From JAGPUQ01 sp050179115 (GTDB lineage Bacteria; Pseudomonadota; Gammaproteobacteria; Pseudomonadales; Porticoccaceae), in NCBI GenBank assembly GCA_050179115.1, contig JBFXFL010000009.1, positions 7,293-71,292 on the forward strand: 64,000 nucleotides of DNA. Reading direction: 5' to 3'. The notes below the pieces were generated by a model. It was not told where the DNA came from and did not search any database. It worked only from the letters and a program-made list of their open reading frames with translations. Made by a program: the position numbers and the translations under genes. Of this stretch, positions 41,305 through 50,543 are shown in pieces. Numbering within the stretch: position 1 is the stretch's first letter; every line of letters starts with the position of its first letter.

Positions 41305-42426
41305 TTATTGAACCTGAATGGGCAGGTTGAACAGTTTTTTCACGTTATCGTGCCGGATGGCGTTCTTCTGTGCGTCGGTCAGGAAGGATGTCTGTTCCGC
41401 CAGAACTTCCTGCGAGTGAGGCCAGGTGGCATCCGTGTGCGGATAGTCATTGGCCCAGACCAGGCAGCCGCTGTCGACGATGTTCTGATTGAGGTAGGCC
41501 GTGGCATCGTCCTGGAAGGTGAAGGACACGTTCTTGGTGATGTACTCGCTCGGCATCTTTTTGAGCGTGGATTCGGCGATCGAGCCCAGGCGCTTGATGG
41601 CATGGTCGGCACGGTAGGCGTAGTGCGGAATCCAGCCGGCATCGGCTTCGGCGATCACCATCTTGAGATTGGGGTGCCGGTCGAAGTTGCCGCCGAACAG
41701 GAATACGCCCAGGACATCCTGAACACCGCGCATGATGTTCATGAAGCCGTTGGCCACAGCGCCGCGTTTGGGAGCCAGTGCTTCTTTCACGCTGTTGTCG
41801 TCGGAGGTCAGGATGTGGAAGCAGACCGGCAGGTCGAGGTCGGTCGCGCACTCCCACAGCGCATCGTAGTCGGGATGATCGTAGTCTTTGTGCTGCGGAC
41901 GGCCCGGCATCATCATGCCGACCATGCCCATTTCCTTGGCTTTGCGGAAGTCCTTGATCGCCTCGTCCACGCTTTCGGCGGCGGTTTGAGCCAGTCCGAA
42001 CAGGCGGTTGGGCGCGCCGCCGCAGAAGGTTTCGAGCCAGCGGTTGTAGGCGCGCATGCAGGCGGATTTGTAGGCGAAATCCTTGTGGGTGCAGAGCACC
42101 ATGCCGATCGAGGCGTAGATGATCTCGGCGCAGACGCCGTCGCGATCCTGGGCTTCGGTGCGGAATTTCGGATCCCAGGCTGCCTTGGGGATATCCTCGA
42201 ACTTGCTGTTACGAAATTTGGCGAGCTCGTTGGCCGGCACGCCGGCGGCACCCAGGAGCGCGACCGGTATGACGTCATCGACGCCGGGGATATGGAAAAT
42301 GTGGCCGCCGCTGGGTGCTTCCACAATCCGGGGCGCCTGGTCACGATATTTGGGTTCGATGAAGTCGATATAACAGTTGGGCGGTTCGACAATATGCGAA
42401 TCCGCGGAGATCGCCGGTTTGATCAT
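41305..42426 (-). CDS. Amidohydrolase-2 family (ACMSD-like) metal-dependent hydrolase/decarboxylase
   Basis: The product has 373 residues. An N-terminal SADSHIVEPP replaces the usual H-x-H metal pair with Asp-Ser-His. FHILTSDD supplies a second histidine, and the C-terminal WANDYPHTDATWPHS carries the catalytic Asp. This fits the amidohydrolase-2 group, whose members decarboxylate or hydrolyse aromatic and cyclic substrates in catabolic clusters. The substrate is unknown. The ATG at 42426 begins MIKPAISADSH; an ATG 15 bases further upstream has no ribosome site. It faces away from kup. Confidence 0.83.
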   Translation of the reverse strand: MIKPAISADSHIVEPPNCYIDFIEPKYRDQAPRIVEAPSGGHIFHIPGVDDVIPVALLGAAGVPANELAKFRNSKFEDIPKAAWDPKFRTEAQDRDGVCAEIIYASIGMVLCTHKDFAYKSACMRAYNRWLETFCGGAPNRLFGLAQTAAESVDEAIKDFRKAKEMGMVGMMMPGRPQHKDYDHPDYDALWECATDLDLPVCFHILTSDDNSVKEALAPKRGAVANGFMNIMRGVQDVLGVFLFGGNFDRHPNLKMVIAEADAGWIPHYAYRADHAIKRLGSIAESTLKKMPSEYITKNVSFTFQDDATAYLNQNIVDSGCLVWANDYPHTDATWPHSQEVLAEQTSFLTDAQKNAIRHDNVKKLFNLPIQVQ

Positions 42427-42898
42427 GAAAGATGGCCTCATGCGTGAGAGTGGAGAATCGCGTGTTGGTCTCGGTTTAACCAGGGAATCCCCGGCGGGCG
42501 CCAGTACTCCACAATGCTACCCATAAGTCAATATTGATACTGATGCGTATAGTGAAATCTCGATGGACCACCGGTCAGCCCGCATCCCAGTGGCCAGTGG
42601 CTGCGCGAACTTTTCGCCCCCTGTCAGTGGTGAGGATCCAGCAGCGGAACGTTTCCTGTGGTTACGGCCCCAAAGGAAACCCTCGGGTGCCTGTTGAAAA
42701 GATGTTGCGGCGGCCATCGGCTTTGGTTGCGCGGTGCTCGCTCCCTCGCGGATCTGACCGATAGCTCTCAGTCACTGCGCGCCGTGCGCCGTTCAGCTGG
42801 CCGCCTCGCGACGTCTTTCAACAAGCTGTTAGAATCGCGCGCCTGCCGTCAGGTAGGGATACGCGAACCTGGCCCCTCCATCCGATGATGAGAAATCC
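42427..42898. other. 472-bp divergent intergenic region before kup
   Basis: No gene is recognised. It contains the inverted-repeat element at 42692-42823, and TAGAAT at 42830-42835 could be a -10 for kup, placed just outside the element. Confidence 0.5.
42692..42823. repeat. 132-bp MITE-like element with imperfect terminal inverted repeats
   Basis: The left end runs from TGTTGAAAAG to GGCGGCCA (42692-42716). The right end (42798-42823), read on the other strand, runs from TGTTGAAAGA to GGCGGCCA. The arms differ by a few substitutions and short indels. No frame inside encodes a transposase. A similar single arm occurs at 3021. Confidence 0.5.
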
Positions 42899-44803
42899 GT
42901 GACTTCGTCCGCAAACGAGAACCTCCCCGCCGACGCCCCCACCGAAAAACCCATGTTGCCGCTCGCCCTCGCGGCGATCGGCGTGGTGTACGGGGATATC
43001 GGTACCAGTCCCCTGTACACCTTGCGGGAAGTTTTCGCCGGGTCTCATCCGCTTCCCCTGACGCCTGGCAATCTGCTCGGGATACTGTCCCTGGTGTTCT
43101 GGGCGCTGTTTATCGTGATTACCCTCAAATACGTCACTTTCATGATGCGCGCGGACAACCGCGGCGAAGGCGGCATCATGGCGCTGATCGCACTGACGCT
43201 GCGTGCGGTGCAGCGCCACCCGCGGCTGCGTTGGGTGTTGATGTCGCTGGGTCTGTTCGGGGCGGCGCTGTTCTATGGCGATGGTGTCATCACCCCGGCT
43301 ATCTCGGTACTGAGCGCCGTGGAGGGGTTGAAGGTCGCCGCGCCGGCGCTGGAGTTCTATGTGGTGCCCGCGACCCTGGTCATCTTGGTCCTGCTGTTCG
43401 TGGTTCAGGCACGGGGCACCGCCAGCATGGGCAGGCTGTTTGGCCCCGTCATGTGTCTGTGGTTTCTGGTGCTCGCGGTCCTGGGAGTGATAAGCATTCT
43501 GGCCGAACCCTCGGTGCTGAAGGCGGTGAATCCGCTCTACGCGGTGCGCTTCTTTCTCGATAACCACTGGTACGGCTTCCTGGCTCTGGGCGCAGTGGTA
43601 CTGGCGGTGACCGGCGGTGAAGCCCTCTATGCCGACATGGGACATTTCGGCCGACGACCCATCCGGTTCGCCTGGCTCTGGTATGTCTGGCCGGCACTGC
43701 TGCTGAACTATTTCGGTCAGGGCGCGTTGATGCTCCGCGATCCTACAGCTACCGAGAATCCTTTCTATCTGCTGGCGCCGTCCTGGGGTCTGTATCCGCT
43801 GGTGCTGCTGGCCACGGCGGCGACCGTGATCGCCTCTCAGGCGGTCATCTCGGGGACATTTTCGGTGACACGACAGGCGATGCAACTGGGTTACTGTCCC
43901 CGTCTGGAAGTGGTTCATACGTCCGATCGCGAGATCGGACAGGTGTATATCCCGCTGGTCAACTGGGGCTTGCTGGCGGGGGTGGTACTGCTGGTTCTGG
44001 TGTTCCAGTCATCATCCCAGCTGGCGGCGGCCTATGGCATCGCGGTCACCGGTACCATGGCGATCGATACGATATTGGCCGCGGTGGTGGCGGCGACGCT
44101 ATGGTCCTGGGGCCGGTTCGCGGCCATTGCCTGCGCCCTGAGTTTCCTGGTAGTCGATCTTGCATTTTTTGGCGCCAATGTCGTGAAACTGTTCCACGGC
44201 GGCTGGGTGCCGGTGGTGATTGCCATCGCGATGTTTACGCTGCTCTCGACCTGGAAGCGGGGCCGTGAATTGCTGCTGCAGCGCCTCGGCAGCAGTGCGG
44301 TGGACCTCGATTCCTTTCTGGCCGGGATTGCCGCCCATCCGCTGCCCAGGGTGCCGGGCACTGCCGTTTTCATGACCGCGAATCTCGAAGGGGTGCCCCA
44401 CGCACTGCTCCATAACCTGATTCACAACAAGGTGCTGCACGAGCGGGTGGTGTTGCTGACGGTGACCAACGAAGACGTTCCCAATGTTCCGGTCGAGGAA
44501 CGCGTGGCGATCGAGCCCCTGACAGAGAATTTTTACCGGCTGCTGCTGCGCTACGGCTTCAAGGATGAGCCCGATGTGCCCGCGGCGCTCGAAGCCTGTG
44601 GTGCCTTCGGGATCGAGTTCCGCATGATGGAGACCTCGTTTTTCTTCAGCCGCGAGACGCTGATTTCCACCAAGGTGCCGGGCATGGCGCAATGGCGCGA
44701 GAAGCTGTTCATCAGCATGGCACGCAATGCCGCTGGTGCCATGACGTTTTTCCGAATTCCCACCAATCGGGTGGTGGAGCTGGGCAGTCAGGTCGAACTC
44801 TGA
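42899..44803 (+). CDS. kup: Low-affinity potassium transporter
   Basis: An inner-membrane protein of 634 residues with about 12 helices and a cytosolic C-terminal domain. The Kup signature is near the N-terminus (AIGVVYGDIGTSPLYTLREV). Other conserved blocks are GEGGIMALIALTLRA, FYGDGVITPAISVLSAVEGL and YADMGHFGRRPIR. It imports K+ with protons. The GTG at 42899 is the start, 13 bases after the first of two ATGs in another frame. The ribosome site is weak. Confidence 0.94.
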   Translation: MTSSANENLPADAPTEKPMLPLALAAIGVVYGDIGTSPLYTLREVFAGSHPLPLTPGNLLGILSLVFWALFIVITLKYVTFMMRADNRGEGGIMALIALTLRAVQRHPRLRWVLMSLGLFGAALFYGDGVITPAISVLSAVEGLKVAAPALEFYVVPATLVILVLLFVVQARGTASMGRLFGPVMCLWFLVLAVLGVISILAEPSVLKAVNPLYAVRFFLDNHWYGFLALGAVVLAVTGGEALYADMGHFGRRPIRFAWLWYVWPALLLNYFGQGALMLRDPTATENPFYLLAPSWGLYPLVLLATAATVIASQAVISGTFSVTRQAMQLGYCPRLEVVHTSDREIGQVYIPLVNWGLLAGVVLLVLVFQSSSQLAAAYGIAVTGTMAIDTILAAVVAATLWSWGRFAAIACALSFLVVDLAFFGANVVKLFHGGWVPVVIAIAMFTLLSTWKRGRELLLQRLGSSAVDLDSFLAGIAAHPLPRVPGTAVFMTANLEGVPHALLHNLIHNKVLHERVVLLTVTNEDVPNVPVEERVAIEPLTENFYRLLLRYGFKDEPDVPAALEACGAFGIEFRMMETSFFFSRETLISTKVPGMAQWREKLFISMARNAAGAMTFFRIPTNRVVELGSQVEL

Positions 44804-44859
44804 GCCGTCTCGCCTGCTGCCGGTCGTCATCCGACGGACCCTAACCTTGCTGTCCGGAC

Positions 44860-46724
44860 ATGCTGCGACTGACCGAACTCAAATTGCCGCTGGATCACAC
44901 CGCCGCCGATCTGCGCGCGGCGATCCTGAGCCGGTTCGGCATTGCCGACGCCGAACTGCGAACCTATACGCTGTTCCGTCGCGGTCAGGATGCGCGCAAG
45001 CGCGGCCATATCCAGTTGGTGTACACGCTCGATATCGAGACCACCCGCGACGCCGCGCTGCTGGAAAAATTTGCCCGCGATCCTCACGTCAGTCGCACGC
45101 CGGACACCACATACCGGCCAGTGACCCTGGCGCCGCCCGGGGTGGATGAACGCCCGGTGGTGATCGGCTTCGGCCCCTGCGGCCTGTTCGCGGCGCTGAT
45201 CCTGGCCGAGTCCGGGTTTCGGCCCATCGTGCTGGAGCGGGGCAAGGCCGTGCGCGAGCGCACCAGGGATACCTGGGCCCTGTGGCGCGAACGCCAGCTG
45301 GATCCGGAATCCAATGTGCAGTTCGGCGAAGGTGGCGCCGGCACTTTTTCCGACGGCAAGCTCTACAGCCAGATCAAGGATCCGCGCCATCTCGGGCGCA
45401 AGGTGCTGGCCGAGTTCGTCGCCGCCGGCGCCCCGGAAGAAATCCGCTACGTCAGCAAGCCGCACATCGGTACCTTCCGCCTGGTGACGGTAGTGCAGGC
45501 GATGCGCGAAAAAATCATCGCCTTGGGTGGCGAAGTCCGCTTTCGGCAGCAGGTGACGGATCTGCTGGTGCAGGATCGCCAGGTCACCGGCGTGCAGCTC
45601 GCGGACGGTACGCGTATCGCCACCCGGCACGTCGTGCTGGCGGTCGGCCACAGTGCCCGCGATACCTTCCGCATGCTGCATGGGCGCGGTGTGCACATGG
45701 AGCCGAAACCGTTCTCCATTGGCCTGCGGGTCGAGCATCCGCAATCGATCATCGACCGCGCCCGCTTCGGAACCCAGGCCGGTCACCCGCTNNNNNNNNN
45801 NNNNNNNNNNNNNNNNNNNNNNNNNNNNNNNNNNNNNNNNNNNNNNNNNNNNNNNNNNNNNNNNNNNNNNNNNNNNNNNNNNNNNNNNNNNCCTTCCGCA
45901 TGCTGCATGGGCGCGGTGTGCACATGGAGCCGAAACCGTTCTCCATTGGCCTGCGGGTCGAGCATCCGCAATCGATCATCGACCGCGCCCGCTTCGGAAC
46001 CCAGGCCGGTCACCCGCTACTCGGTGCGGCCGATTACAAACTGGTGCATCACGCAAAAAACGACCGCGCGGTCTACAGTTTCTGCATGTGTCCGGGCGGC
46101 ACCGTGGTCGCCGCCACCAGCGAGGCGGGACGTGTGGTCACCAATGGCATGAGTCAGTATTCGCGCAACGAGCGCAACGCCAACGCCGCCATTGTGGTCG
46201 GCATCACGCCGGCGGATTTTCCCTCCGACGATCCACTCGCGGGTATCGCATTGCAGGAAGATCTGGAGGCGCGTGCCTTTGCGCTGGGCGGGGGCAACTA
46301 CGATGCGCCCGCGCAACGGGTCGGCGACTTTCTCGCCAATCGCGCTTCAACGCAGCTCGGCGATGTGATCCCTTCGTACCAGCCGGGCATCCACCTCACC
46401 AATCTTGCCGGATTGCTGCCCGATTACGCCACCGCGGCGATCCGTGAGGCGATACCGGTATTCGGGCGCCAGATTCCCGGCTTCGACGCGGCGGACGCGG
46501 TTTTCACCGCCGTGGAAACCCGCACCTCGTCGCCGCTGCGGATCCGCCGCGAGCGCGCCACCCTGGAAAGCGTCAACACCCAGGGCCTGTATCCGGCGGG
46601 CGAGGGCGCGGGCTACGCCGGTGGAATCTACTCGGCGGCCATCGACGGTATCGAGATTGCCGAAGCCGTGGCGCGGGATCTGATAGCCGCGCACGCCCGG
46701 CAATCCGGCCAGCAGGGCGGGTGA
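44860..46724 (+). CDS. FAD-dependent oxidoreductase, COG2509 type (split by an assembly gap)
   Basis: With 227 bp removed (100 N plus one 127-bp duplicate) the frame is continuous and encodes 545 residues. An N-terminal domain of about 95 residues (MLRLTELKLPLDHTAADLRA) precedes the dinucleotide fold VVIGFGPCGLFAALILAESG. Further blocks are VQFGEGGAGTFSDGKLYSQI, HVVLAVGHSARDTF and a C-terminal GLYPAGEGAGYAGGIYSAA. The family is annotated as uncharacterised FAD-dependent dehydrogenases. It overlaps the next gene by four bases (GTGA), another flavoprotein. Function is unknown. Confidence 0.85.
45665..45791. repeat. 127-bp duplicated contig end, left copy (FAD gene)
   Basis: Identical over 127 bp to 45892-46018 beyond the N run, the same artefact as in lexA. 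Confidence 0.9.
45792..45891. other. Assembly gap of 100 N inside the FAD oxidoreductase gene
   Basis: Exactly 100 N between overlapping contig ends; probably no missing sequence. Confidence 0.97.
45892..46018. repeat. 127-bp duplicated contig end, right copy (FAD gene)
   Basis: Second copy of 45665-45791. Confidence 0.9.
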
Positions 46725-47905
46725 ACACGAGTCCTTTCGATGCCGTGATCGTCGGCGGCGGGGCGGCGGGACTGATGTGCGCGCTCACCGCCGGCGGTCG
46801 CGGCCGCCGTGTGCTGGTGATCGAACACAGCAACCGCATCGGCAAGAAGATCCTGATGTCCGGCGGCGGGCGCTGCAATTTCACCAATCTGCACACGACG
46901 CCCGCCAACTTTCTGTCCGCCAATCCGCATTTTTGCAAGTCGGCGCTGGCCCGCTACGGGCCCCAGGACTTCATCGCCCTGGTCCAGAAACATCGCATTC
47001 GCTACCACGAAAAGGAACTCGGGCAATTGTTCTGCGACGAATCGGCCAGCGCCATCGTCGAGATGCTGCGCGCCGAGTGCGCACACGCCGGGGTCCGCAT
47101 CGCGGTGAAATGCACGGTCGGCGCCATCGCGAAGACGGATGCCGGCTTTGCCCTTTCCACATCCGCAGGTCCGGTCACCGCTGCCGCACTGGTGATCGCC
47201 AGCGGCGGTCTCTCGATCCCGACCCTGGGCGCCACCGGCTTCGGTTATGAGGTCGCCCGGCAATTCGGTCACGACCTGCGTCCGACGCGCGCCGCCCTGG
47301 TGCCGTTCACGTTCGGCGGCACCGCGCGCGAACGCTGCACTGCGCTCAGCGGCGTATCGCTGCCGGTCAGTGTCCGCTGTCGCGGCATTGAGTTCACCGG
47401 GGCCATGTTGTTCACCCATCGCGGCATCAGCGGCCCGGCGATGTTGCAGATATCGTCCTACTGGGAGCCGGGGGAGGTGCTGGACATCGACCTGCTGCCG
47501 GGGATCGACGCGCGCGAGTGGCTGCAACAGTGCCGCGCCGAGCGACCGGATACCCATCTGCAGACCGTGCTGGCCCGGGAGCTGCCCAAGCGTCTTGCGC
47601 AGGATCTGTGCGCGCACGAGCTGGCTAGCCGGCCGCTCAAGCAGTATGGCCCGGCCGAGCTCGGCGCAGTCGCCGGTCAGTTGGCACACTGGCCGCTGCG
47701 GCCTGCGGGCACCGAGGGCTATCGCACAGCGGAAGTCACGCAGGGTGGCGTCGATACGAACCGGTTGTCATCCGCGACAATGGAGTCGAAGATCGTGCCG
47801 GGTTTATATTTCATCGGCGAAGTGGTGGATGTCTCCGGCCAGCTCGGCGGCTTCAATTTCCAGTGGGCCTGGGCGTCGGGTCATGCGGCCGGCCTTGCCG
47901 TCTGA
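46721..47905 (+). CDS. NAD(P)/FAD-dependent oxidoreductase, YhiN/HI0933 family
   Basis: The protein has 394 residues. The FAD site is AVIVGGGAAGLMCALTAGGR, followed by the family signature IGKKILMSGGGRCNFTN. The C-terminal block ends FIGEVVDVSGQLGGFNFQWA. HI0933-like proteins are widespread flavoproteins with no firm biochemical role. The GTG at 46721 overlaps the TGA of the previous flavoprotein gene, so the pair is translationally coupled. Confidence 0.87.
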   Translation: MNTSPFDAVIVGGGAAGLMCALTAGGRGRRVLVIEHSNRIGKKILMSGGGRCNFTNLHTTPANFLSANPHFCKSALARYGPQDFIALVQKHRIRYHEKELGQLFCDESASAIVEMLRAECAHAGVRIAVKCTVGAIAKTDAGFALSTSAGPVTAAALVIASGGLSIPTLGATGFGYEVARQFGHDLRPTRAALVPFTFGGTARERCTALSGVSLPVSVRCRGIEFTGAMLFTHRGISGPAMLQISSYWEPGEVLDIDLLPGIDAREWLQQCRAERPDTHLQTVLARELPKRLAQDLCAHELASRPLKQYGPAELGAVAGQLAHWPLRPAGTEGYRTAEVTQGGVDTNRLSSATMESKIVPGLYFIGEVVDVSGQLGGFNFQWAWASGHAAGLAV

Positions 47906-47954
47906 GCACTCCGCACCAATTCGTCGCCATTCGCGGCCGAGCAGGAACCGATAG

Positions 47955-48371
47955 ATGCTGGAGATATCGAACACGATCGCCATCCCCGACAGCGAGATCG
48001 AGTTGCACGCGATCCGCGCCCAGGGTGCCGGCGGTCAAAACGTCAACAAGGTCTCGACCGCGGTACACCTGCGCTTCGATATCGCGGCATCGTCGCTGCC
48101 GGACGCGTGCAAGGCGCGGCTGCTGGTGTGGCGCGACGCGCGCATCACTGACGACGGCGTGATCGTCATCAAGGCGCAGTCGTTCAACAGCCAGCCGAAA
48201 AACCGCGCCGATGCGCTGGCACGCCTTGCCGATATCATTCGTGCCGCCATGGTGGTGGCAAAGAAACGCCGCCCCACCAGGCCCACGCAAGGTTCACAGG
48301 CCCGGCGCATGGACAGCAAAACCAGACGCGGCAACGCGAAAGCATTGCGCGGAAAAATAAGCGACGATTGA
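47955..48371 (+). CDS. arfB: Peptidyl-tRNA hydrolase ArfB (stalled-ribosome rescue)
   Basis: A release-factor-like protein of 138 residues. The catalytic GGQ lies in RAQGAGGQNVNKVST, and a long basic C-terminal tail (KKRRPTRPTQ... SKTRRGNAKALRGK) inserts into the empty mRNA channel. It hydrolyses peptidyl-tRNA on ribosomes stalled without a stop codon. The ATG at 47955 is the start. Confidence 0.94.
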   Translation: MLEISNTIAIPDSEIELHAIRAQGAGGQNVNKVSTAVHLRFDIAASSLPDACKARLLVWRDARITDDGVIVIKAQSFNSQPKNRADALARLADIIRAAMVVAKKRRPTRPTQGSQARRMDSKTRRGNAKALRGKISDD

Positions 48372-48435
48372 GCCCGGGTCGGATACTGGACGACCTTGGG
48401 CTACACTGGGAAAAACTTCAGGGGAGGTAACCGCC

Positions 48436-48840
48436 ATGCTCAAGGTCACACGCATCAATCACAGTGCCATTGGTACCAGAACCGAGCTCGATGCCATGCG
48501 GCACTTCTATGTCGATGTGCTGGGCGTCGCTACCGTGGAGCGGGATATTCCCGCCAAGCTCGCCGACAGGATTCCCGGTTTCTGGATGCAGTTTCCCAAC
48601 GGCCAGGTCCACGTCATTCAGTCAGACCCTGCGACCGGCGCCAACGCCATCCCCGGGATGACCTGCCATCACGCCAATCCCATGGGTCCGCACACCGCGT
48701 TTTTCGTGACGGACATCGAAGCTGCGGCACGGCATCTCGAAGCCAATCACATTCCGTTCGACCGCTTCGATCGTTTCATTTTCACCAGCGACCCGGCCGG
48801 CAACACGGTGGAATTCCAGCAGGATCCAGACTGCGCTTGA
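48436..48840 (+). CDS. VOC-family protein
   Basis: The product has 134 residues. It begins MLKVTRINHSAIGT, with His9 at the first metal-ligand position; PHTAFFVTDIEAAARHLEA follows, and it ends FTSDPAGNTVEFQQDP, where the Glu is the last ligand position. The layout fits a glyoxalase/dioxygenase-fold enzyme of one or two modules. The ATG at 48436 has a strong GGGGAGG site. It precedes a 2-hydroxyacid dehydrogenase by 27 bp, so the two may act in one pathway; the substrate is unknown. Confidence 0.84.
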   Translation: MLKVTRINHSAIGTRTELDAMRHFYVDVLGVATVERDIPAKLADRIPGFWMQFPNGQVHVIQSDPATGANAIPGMTCHHANPMGPHTAFFVTDIEAAARHLEANHIPFDRFDRFIFTSDPAGNTVEFQQDPDCA

Positions 48841-48867
48841 ACAGCGTCAAACCAAAAGGGAAACAAC

Positions 48868-49833
48868 GTGAAAATCTATTTCTGTCTGGAAGGACTGCGC
48901 ATCATCCGGGAAATGCTCCAGCGCGAGTTGCCGAACGATGAAGTGCTCGAATGCGCGCCCGCGCGGCTGGCGGAGGTGGTGGGTGAAGCCGACGTGCTCA
49001 TCCCGACCCTGACGCCGATCGGTGCGGCGTTGCTCGCCGGCAGCAAGGTCCGGCTGATACAGCAGTTCGGCGCCGGCCTGGACACGGTCGATATAGCGGC
49101 GGCGACGCGCCTGGGGATCCAGGTCGCCAATGTGCCCGCCGCCGGCACCGGCAACGCCGAGTCAGTGGCAGAAATTGCGGTGCTGCTCATGCTCGCGCTC
49201 GCGCGCCAGTTCCCGGCCGCGCAGGAAAGCGTTCGTCAGGGCCGCGTGGCGACGCCCACCGGCTGGTCGCTCAAGGGGCGCACGACGGTGATCGTGGGTT
49301 ACGGAGGTATCGGCCGTGAAGTGGCGCGGCGGCTCGCCGGTTTCGAAATGCGCGTTCTCGCCGTGTCGCGCAGCGGACCCAAGCACAGCGCGGAGGAGGA
49401 TGCGATTCCCGTCGCCGGCCATTATCCGGAAAGTGGATTGCACGACGCGCTGCGCGAGGCCGACTTCGTGGTGCTCGCACCACCCCTCAACGATGCGACG
49501 CGCGGACTGCTGGGTGCGGCAGAATTTGCGCTGTTGAAAGCCTCGGCCTATGTCGTGAACGTGGCGCGCGGCGGCGTGATCGATTACGACGCCTTGCTAG
49601 GCGCACTGCGTGACCAACGTATCGCCGGCGCGGGACTGGATGTGTTCTGGCAGGAGCCCATCGATCCTGCGGACCCCATTTTTGGCTACAACGTCATCGG
49701 TACACCCCATATCGGCGGTGCCACCGATCTCAGTCTTCGCGGTATCGCGCGCAAGGTGGCGGAGAACATCGAGCGCCTGCGGCGGGGCGAGACGCCGGTC
49801 AATTGCGTGAATCCCGCAGCGGTGCGCGCCTAG
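48868..49833 (+). CDS. D-isomer-specific 2-hydroxyacid dehydrogenase
   Basis: An NAD-dependent enzyme of 321 residues. The NAD site is VIVGYGGIGREVARR. The catalytic trio is visible as Arg in VNVARGGVIDY, Glu in GAGLDVFWQEP and His in IGTPHIGGAT. It reduces a 2-oxoacid or oxidises the D-2-hydroxyacid. The GTG at 48868 follows AAAAGGG. It is probably co-transcribed with the VOC gene and convergent with the rnf operon. Confidence 0.9.
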   Translation: MKIYFCLEGLRIIREMLQRELPNDEVLECAPARLAEVVGEADVLIPTLTPIGAALLAGSKVRLIQQFGAGLDTVDIAAATRLGIQVANVPAAGTGNAESVAEIAVLLMLALARQFPAAQESVRQGRVATPTGWSLKGRTTVIVGYGGIGREVARRLAGFEMRVLAVSRSGPKHSAEEDAIPVAGHYPESGLHDALREADFVVLAPPLNDATRGLLGAAEFALLKASAYVVNVARGGVIDYDALLGALRDQRIAGAGLDVFWQEPIDPADPIFGYNVIGTPHIGGATDLSLRGIARKVAENIERLRRGETPVNCVNPAAVRA

Positions 49834-50543
49834 CGCGGCAGGTCGGTAACCCGCACCCGTTTCGCGCCCGGCGTCGGCACTGGCGCTGGTGGCCGTGGGG
49901 TGGTGCACCGCAGATCGATGGCGTTTTTCAGGGCGATCAGCAAGCCCGTCAGCAGAAAGGCGCCAGGCGGCAGTACCCAGAGCGGGAATTCGTAATTGTC
50001 CGGCAATACCTGAAGTTGCCAGCCCGCGGCGCCCGGACCGAACAGCAAATCCAGGTGATTGCCCAGCGTGCCCTGTCCGAGCAGTTCCCGCAGCGCGCCG
50101 AGCACGATCAAGACTCCGGCGAAACCCAGCCCCGTCAACAGTCCGTCGCGTGCCGCCGTGGCCAGCGAATGCCGGCTGCTGGTGTCGGCACTGGCCAGCA
50201 GCGCGCCGTTTGCGGCGATCAGCGGCACGAAGATACCGAGCGCCTGATACAGCGGGTAGCGGTAGGCCTGGAGCAGCAGCTCGATGCAGCCGGTGAAGGT
50301 GGCGATCAGCAGCAGGAACAGGGGCATCCGCACCGCGTCGGGCGTGCGGTTGCGGAGCAGGGCGACCGCGACGCTGGCGGCGACCAGTACCGCCAGCGTG
50401 GCGAGCCCGAGCCCCAGGGCGGTCGCCAGCGAGCGACTCATGGCGAGCAGTGGCGAGAGTCCGAGCAATTGCACCAGCGCGGGATTGTTGCGCCACAATC
50501 CGCCGCCTGTGCCGGCGCCGGCGTCTCGATCGGTCGGCGTCAT
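49830..50543 (-). CDS. rnfE: Rnf electron-transport complex subunit E (lacks the cluster cysteines)
   Basis: A 237-residue inner-membrane protein with about six helices, opening GLWRNNPALVQLLGLSPLLA. Overall similarity to RnfE/RsxE is clear, including YPLYQALGIFVPLI, LREL(L)G and VLPPGAFLLTGLL. Where RnfE has LGLCPLL it has LGLSPLL, and where it has TNC in the second half-channel helix it has ANG. Both residues that help hold the intramembrane [2Fe-2S] are therefore replaced. The last gene of the operon, it overlaps rnfG by four bases. Confidence 0.92.
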   Translation of the reverse strand: MTPTDRDAGAGTGGGLWRNNPALVQLLGLSPLLAMSRSLATALGLGLATLAVLVAASVAVALLRNRTPDAVRMPLFLLLIATFTGCIELLLQAYRYPLYQALGIFVPLIAANGALLASADTSSRHSLATAARDGLLTGLGFAGVLIVLGALRELLGQGTLGNHLDLLFGPGAAGWQLQVLPDNYEFPLWVLPPGAFLLTGLLIALKNAIDLRCTTPRPPAPVPTPGAKRVRVTDLPR

